From: Gymnogyps californianus
Lineage: Eukaryota; Chordata; Aves; Accipitriformes; Cathartidae
Assembly: GCF_018139145.2 (NCBI RefSeq)
Contig: NC_059471.1
Span: 45,438,226 to 45,502,225, forward strand
Length of the DNA: 64,000 bases
Direction: 5' to 3'
The notes under the pieces: model-generated
The model's input: only the letters and a program-made list of their open reading frames with translations
Told to the model about the DNA's origin: nothing
Database searches by the model: none
Position numbers and translations under genes: made by a program
Shown here: in pieces, positions 59,001 to 64,000 of the stretch
Numbering within the stretch: the first letter of the stretch is position 1
Layout: each line of letters starts with the position of its first letter

Positions 59001-61837
59001 TTAATCCATTCCCTACACCAAAATCCAGAAAATTCACTTCACTGTAAAATACAAATACTCTCTGTTTACTCACAGAAGTGCTTTACTAAATCTTAATATC
59101 CAGAAGTGGCAGAAACTAATGCAGTTAAAATAAAGATGTAAAGAGAACAGTAGCAAGGGTAAACACAAAGCATTTATGATAATTAAAGAGTGTGAACAGT
59201 AGAAAATTCAATGGATTGAAGAAAACAAGCACTGTAGCAAGTAAAAAAAAAAATTAGTGGACCAAGGAAGAATAATAACAGTTTCTTGAAGAGAGTAAGC
59301 AATAGGCAGAGTAGGGAGAAACTGTTTATCCTCTTAAGCATGATAGTGGGAAATTGGAGACAATGGATTAAAAAGAATATCATTAGACATTAAATAAACA
59401 CTTTGGGTTCATTTAAGTAATAGAGGTGGAGATTTACTTAAATCAGGGATCAAAATCAGAGGGATAATAGACAAGGAATAGACAAGGAATTAGAAAACAC
59501 AGATAATGTTGGAACTGTTAAGAAATAGATCAGAAAAACTTAGACATGGAAGAGAACACATCTGAATAACGCTCTGTACACTAAAGTATATAGAGGAAAT
59601 AATAGAAAACTGTTTTGATAGCAGTATCAGCATCTTGATAGCAGAAAGGTACTAGGATCTGGAAACTAAAACTGCATTCTATTGTGAACAACATATTGAA
59701 GACCTCCGCTCAGTATGTGCCGGTCAACTAAACAAACAGCATGATTGTGGAGAACAATATTACAATATCTTAACACGATCATATAAAGTCAAGAGCATGT
59801 CCTCCACTGGCGCATTTTATTCAGCAGATTTCACCTCAGCTCTGAAAGGATAATAGAGAAAGAGATGGGGCTCAAAGATGAGGGTGAGAATAATGAGAAG
59901 CTGGGAAATAGTCTCATATTAAGCCCAAAGGAAAAATGGACTTTTTAGAACACACAGTTTGACCAGGAAACTTAGTCCCTTAAGAAATAATGTAGCCAAA
60001 ACACATTTTTGTCATAAAAAGTGTCAAATACATTGATAATAACGACTGTATGACTAACAAAAATATATAGAAAGGCAAGATTTTGAAAGGAATCTAAATT
60101 TCCCTTTTTCAGGACATAAATCAATCTCTACTTATAAGGGTTAGAAAGAAATTTTCTAGTCAACAACTGTCTCTTGTTGTACCTTACTCTGAGTCACATG
60201 GCATATAAACTATAGAATATATATTGAATATAGAAAGCTTGTTAGTCTGGTCTACTCTGGTCTGGTCGGGTCTTGTTATTTCTTCATTCTGGTGTATGCT
60301 TTTTCTATAATGTAACTTGATATTTAATGAAAACCGAGGTCATTGACAAATCACAGGCCAGTATTCTTAACATAACATTAACTTTTTAAATATACTCTAT
60401 GAACCTCAGTTCTGAAACACACAAAATACAGGGTAGGCTTTGTCTTATGAGTGAACTGCTATGCTAAAAAAAAAATTTCACTGAAGCAGCTAAATTTGTG
60501 ATATGCCTTATAAAACCCAACAGCTAGAGTGTCATGTAGCTATGAAAGAAGCCTGTAATTTAGAAGATACACCCTGGAAAAACTGACCATGAGGAAGCTT
60601 AGCGCATCCTTGTATCTCATGGAGGTGTATCCCCATGGACTAGTTTGGCAAAAAATGCAATACCACTGCCCTGTCACGTGTTGTTAAAATTATGTCAAAG
60701 GCCAAATCCTTACGCAGTGGAGCATTGTATTGACTAGCTGCTGTGTTGACTGGTTCAATTCCATGGCCAGGTCTTTCATAGGTAACCTTGTCCTCAGTTT
60801 GTGTCTACTGCAACACTTGCGACAACAAAACATGAATTTCTTATCCCAGTCCTTCAATCCTAGCTGGATCCTTCACCAGCAGTTAACATTTGTGACTTGA
60901 CTAAGAACTGAGAAAGCTGATCTTGTGGCAGTCTTTAAAGGAGGCTGTAGCGATATAGTTTCTGATAATATGCATGCTTGGGTACTTTCGTCTCCTGTGA
61001 TGTCAACCCAAATCATCACCTTTCCACTGTTGTGTTGCTTTAGCTGCAGCTTTGTGCCACTTGTCAAAATGTAGCTACATTACATATTTTGCTTTGTAAC
61101 ACTGACTGTTTGATTTCACACTTATTATCTCTCATTCATGCATGTCAGTAATACCTTGCATTTGTATAGTTGCTGTCACAACTTGTTCACATTTTATCCA
61201 GTATCAGAGCTTGTTTCACAGCTGCAGGGGTTGTCCTTGTTGGCAAAAGCTAAATACAGGGGAGATGAATGAAGCTATTTACCTTCTCAGATGCTCTTTT
61301 GCTGGAAGCCTTAGAATGAGTAGCATACGTAGCCTGTCTCCCAAACCCCAACCGATGTAAACAGCTGCAAAACATACTGCACTAATTTAGGCTGCATTTG
61401 ATACATGGGCTACAGGAATCATCACCGATCTCTTTTGTCAGTTAAGGAAGTTTCTGCAATAACAGATTGTGCTGACTTGACTACATATTTTCCTGCTTTT
61501 CTCACCTGCTCTGGCTCATGCAGTTCTTTAAATACTACCCTTGACTTCGACTTCAAGAGCAGCCACTATGTGTAAGAGGAGCATGGAAGTATTGCTATTT
61601 GTAATATTGTAGTAGTTTGTAACCTACTTCTCCTGATCTAGTTTCTGCGGTCTTCAAATTGCTTTTTCTAAAAGTAAAAATACTTTTACTTACTTCTCTG
61701 ATGATGGTCTGACAGAAACAGTATAGATGTCTCTTTTACAAATTATTCTCTTTTGCTATACATTCTCCATTTTACTTGCTTAGACAAACCACAAATTGCA
61801 GTGTTGTTTCAGTTGAGCTGCCAAACAATGGCATAAA
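56006..61837. other. Long unique A+T-rich stretch
   Basis: No gene was recognised. A possible MIR/L2 fragment lies at 58040-58165, and a short duplication of agacaaggaat lies at about 59469-59490. The minus-strand frame at 60873-61067 matches nothing I can name. Confidence 0.5.
58040..58165 (+). repeat. Possible MIR/L2-type ancient repeat fragment
   Basis: The sequence aaaatgaggcacagagagggt, then atcatgcacccagt, then caaataggatccaaaac and catgactactggt, follows the order of the conserved MIR/L2 core (gaggcacagagaggtt, cacccagt, gaacccaggagtcctgactcc). Confidence 0.5.
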
Positions 61838-62050
61838 GTCACAGACTCACAGAATGGTTGCAGTTGGAAGGGACCTCTGGAGGTCATCCAGTCCACTCCT
61901 CCTGCTCAAGCAGGACCACCTAGGGTCGGTTGCCCAGGATCATGTCCAGACGGCTTTTGAATATCTCCAAGGATGGAGACTCTGCAGCCTCTCCAGGAGA
62001 CCTGTGCCAGGGCTCTGTCACCCTCACAGTGAAGTTTCCTTGTGTTCAGT
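61838..62050 (-). mobile_element. CR1 LINE 3' end
   Basis: The plus strand begins gtcacagactcacagaatgg, then gttggaagggacctctggag, then catccagtcc, and runs through tgcccaggatcatgtccagac and ctccaaggatggagactctgc. This is a minus-strand CR1 3' untranslated end similar to the one at 8614 but of another variant. It retains about 210 bp and is noncoding. The short frame at 61776-62222 crosses it and is not a gene. Confidence 0.92.
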
Positions 62051-64000
62051 CACTTTTCCTGTTCTCTCAATATGGAAATGGGGCAGAAAGGAAGATATTA
62101 AATTGGACACCTCTGAATATGATTTCTTACATTTTTTTTTTATTCTTCCATTTCCTTTCTCTGTCCTTTTCCCCTTTAATGATATACAAGTGTACATTTT
62201 TAAAAAAAAATCCTTTGAATAGAAGAGTGATCACAACACTGCCAATAAATATTGGAACATATAATGACTGTTTCTGAAATGACTTATTTAATGGTTTGAC
62301 TTGAGGATTTATTTAAATTCAAGTAAAGCAGAGATTAAAGCTTGATATTAAAAAATGGACTCATTATTACAAGAGAGTCACATAATTTAGATTTGTCAGT
62401 TTAGATTTATAATTGGCAGACAAAGTTCAATGCAAATAGACATAGCTTAATAGACAGAATAAAGAAACCAGGAGGGAATGTTTCAAAGTAAAATGTTAAT
62501 GTGGGGATTATTTGTGGTAAGACTGAAAAGAGAGAGAAGTCTTCGTTTATATACAGGAAGAAAATCCGCAGTGTGGGCTGCTAGGAAAAAAAGAAACATG
62601 GATATTTTCCTGTTAGTAATTGAAGAATTGATTTGCACAAATTAAAAAAAAAACTATCATAGTTTAACCAAACCTGATATAAAATAATTTCAAAAGCAGC
62701 TGTCAGAATATTTGCTTACTGTTGTCTTCCTGTATTCACTAGTTTTGCTTAAATAGGGAAGTTAGAGGGCCAAGCTATGAAAAGACAGTCAGTATATAGC
62801 AAAGTGGCATTAATGGACATTTACACACTTGATCACTGCTGATATCACCAGTAGAAACCATTTCTCCCCTTCAGATTTCCGCAGGTTAATTATTTTTACT
62901 GTAAAATCTGTTTCCATTATAGATTTGTGTGGCTTTGATCTGCAGCCTTTGACTCTCATTATTTTTTTCTCTGAGAGATTAATGGTCCACAGAGTAACTG
63001 GGTGTTGGTGTGGGGGGAGGGTGTCTAATTTTTATAGTACTTATACACCATAAACAAGTCTCCTGTCAGGGTTTTTTTGGTGATAAAATACACAGCATAC
63101 CACTTATCCCCTGACAGGACATTTTACTGGGCCCCTAGTCCCATTTGTGAATTTTCCACATCCTTTTCAAACATCTTTGTTCCAAATACTTGACAGCGTA
63201 CATCCTTCTGCATGCTTACCGAAACTACTTTTTTAAAATGTATCATTAGTAGCTGTGATTTTATGAGTCAGTAGTTAGCCTTCACGTAGAATTTGTACAA
63301 AGTATTGGCTTGCAGATGTTAGGATGACAAAGCCACATCTTGTGGACTTCAATCTGTAAGTGACCCTTAGACCTAAGTGTGAAAGAAAAACTGAAGTACT
63401 CAGAAAATAAGTTATATTTATAATGCAAAAGAAGCCAAATGGAGAATCTTCCCACATAACTCTGCCAGAGCATATGAAATGAGAAATATAAAGAAAACAT
63501 GTTATCTCTCTAAAATGATATTTTCATCCCATCCAAGCTGCAAATAAACAGCTCCACTGGGAAGGTTACTAAAAGGACAGCAATAGTAGTTTAACTGAAG
63601 TTTGGCAGAATCTGAAGCACTGCTTAAATCAGTTACAATGAGAATAAAAATTTGAACAACTTAGAATCAATATCAGTTCCTGTAAAGAGTGTAACAAAAA
63701 TATCCTCTTAGGTAAGGAGGCATGGATCCTTCAAATCACCTGGCTATAATAACAAAAAAGGACAAGGAAAGTAGAAGACTATAAATCTGGGAGGGAGCAT
63801 CAGATGTTAAGGTTAAGTGATTTTTGCAGTTTCCAAAAATTCTTTTGCTCATAAGCCCAGTAATTGGCTTGTCCATTTATGTTGCTAACAGTTCTCTGTC
63901 TGTGGTGAGACAAGTGCCTTCTTCTATACAGGCTTTCTAAGCTTTTTTCTCCTCCCAATCTGTACTTTGTTGTATACATCTATATTGGGAAAATGTTTGA
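62051..64000. other. Unique A+T-rich DNA to the window end
   Basis: No gene was recognised. A short string near 62413-62445 (ttggcagacaaagttcaatgc) resembles the CR1 reverse-transcriptase region (ggcagatgaaattcaatg) and may be the remnant of a very old LINE, but neighbouring landmarks could not be followed. Confidence 0.5.

Noticed and set aside
60873..61067. A 64-codon minus-strand frame that faintly recalled a transposase segment
   Set aside because: Only a few residues resemble Tc1/mariner-type text. The catalytic residues and flanking inverted repeats could not be found.
62413..62480. Possible decayed CR1 reverse-transcriptase piece
   Set aside because: A single landmark of about 20 bases, with no collinear neighbours readable.

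Overview
This window looks like noncoding DNA from a bird genome. The evidence is several CR1 LINE fragments, including their typical avian 3' ends (ATTCTGTGA/ATTCTATGA-type tails), and two solo retroviral LTRs of types common in modern birds. I infer a neoavian bird from the LTRs. That inference rests on recollection of bird genomes, not on a search, and I cannot name the species. The background is A+T-rich. No open frame longer than about 100 codons resembles a known host protein, and several of the longest frames begin at GTG or TTG rather than ATG. The window is best read as a long intergenic stretch or the inside of a very large intron. Exons too short to recognise by eye may have been missed.

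Layout. 1-7.3 kb is unique A+T-rich DNA with a two-copy 63/64-bp tandem duplication (275-401) and a CR1 3' stub (2553-2616). 7.3-8.25 kb and 12.65-13.8 kb hold two clusters of an old, roughly 200-bp fold-back element (six copies, A-F) with long imperfect terminal inverted repeats. Between the clusters is the largest CR1 copy (8614-10490, minus strand). 13.8-29.7 kb is almost featureless. A complete solo LTR lies at 29707-30291 (plus strand, target duplication CTGTG). A G+C- and CpG-rich island of about 0.8 kb lies at 31630-32420. A very old CR1 relic lies at 35040-35880, a second minus-strand CR1 at 40777-41830, and a plus-strand CR1 3' end at 43060-43269. A possible degenerate pseudogene and an old repeat lie at 51.5-52.56 kb. 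A complete 1149-bp solo LTR lies at 54852-56000 (minus strand, target duplication CTTTG) and carries an internal tandem array. A short CR1 3' end lies at 61838-62050.

How the parts relate. There is no operon-like or pathway organisation to describe. The content records successive retrotransposition: ancient CR1 and fold-back copies, then younger CR1, then LTR elements that were reduced to solo LTRs by recombination. The most informative points are the six-copy fold-back family, the homologous 3' terminal module shared by two otherwise different LTRs, and an orphan CpG island that could be a promoter of an unannotated transcript. I found no convincing new biological system.
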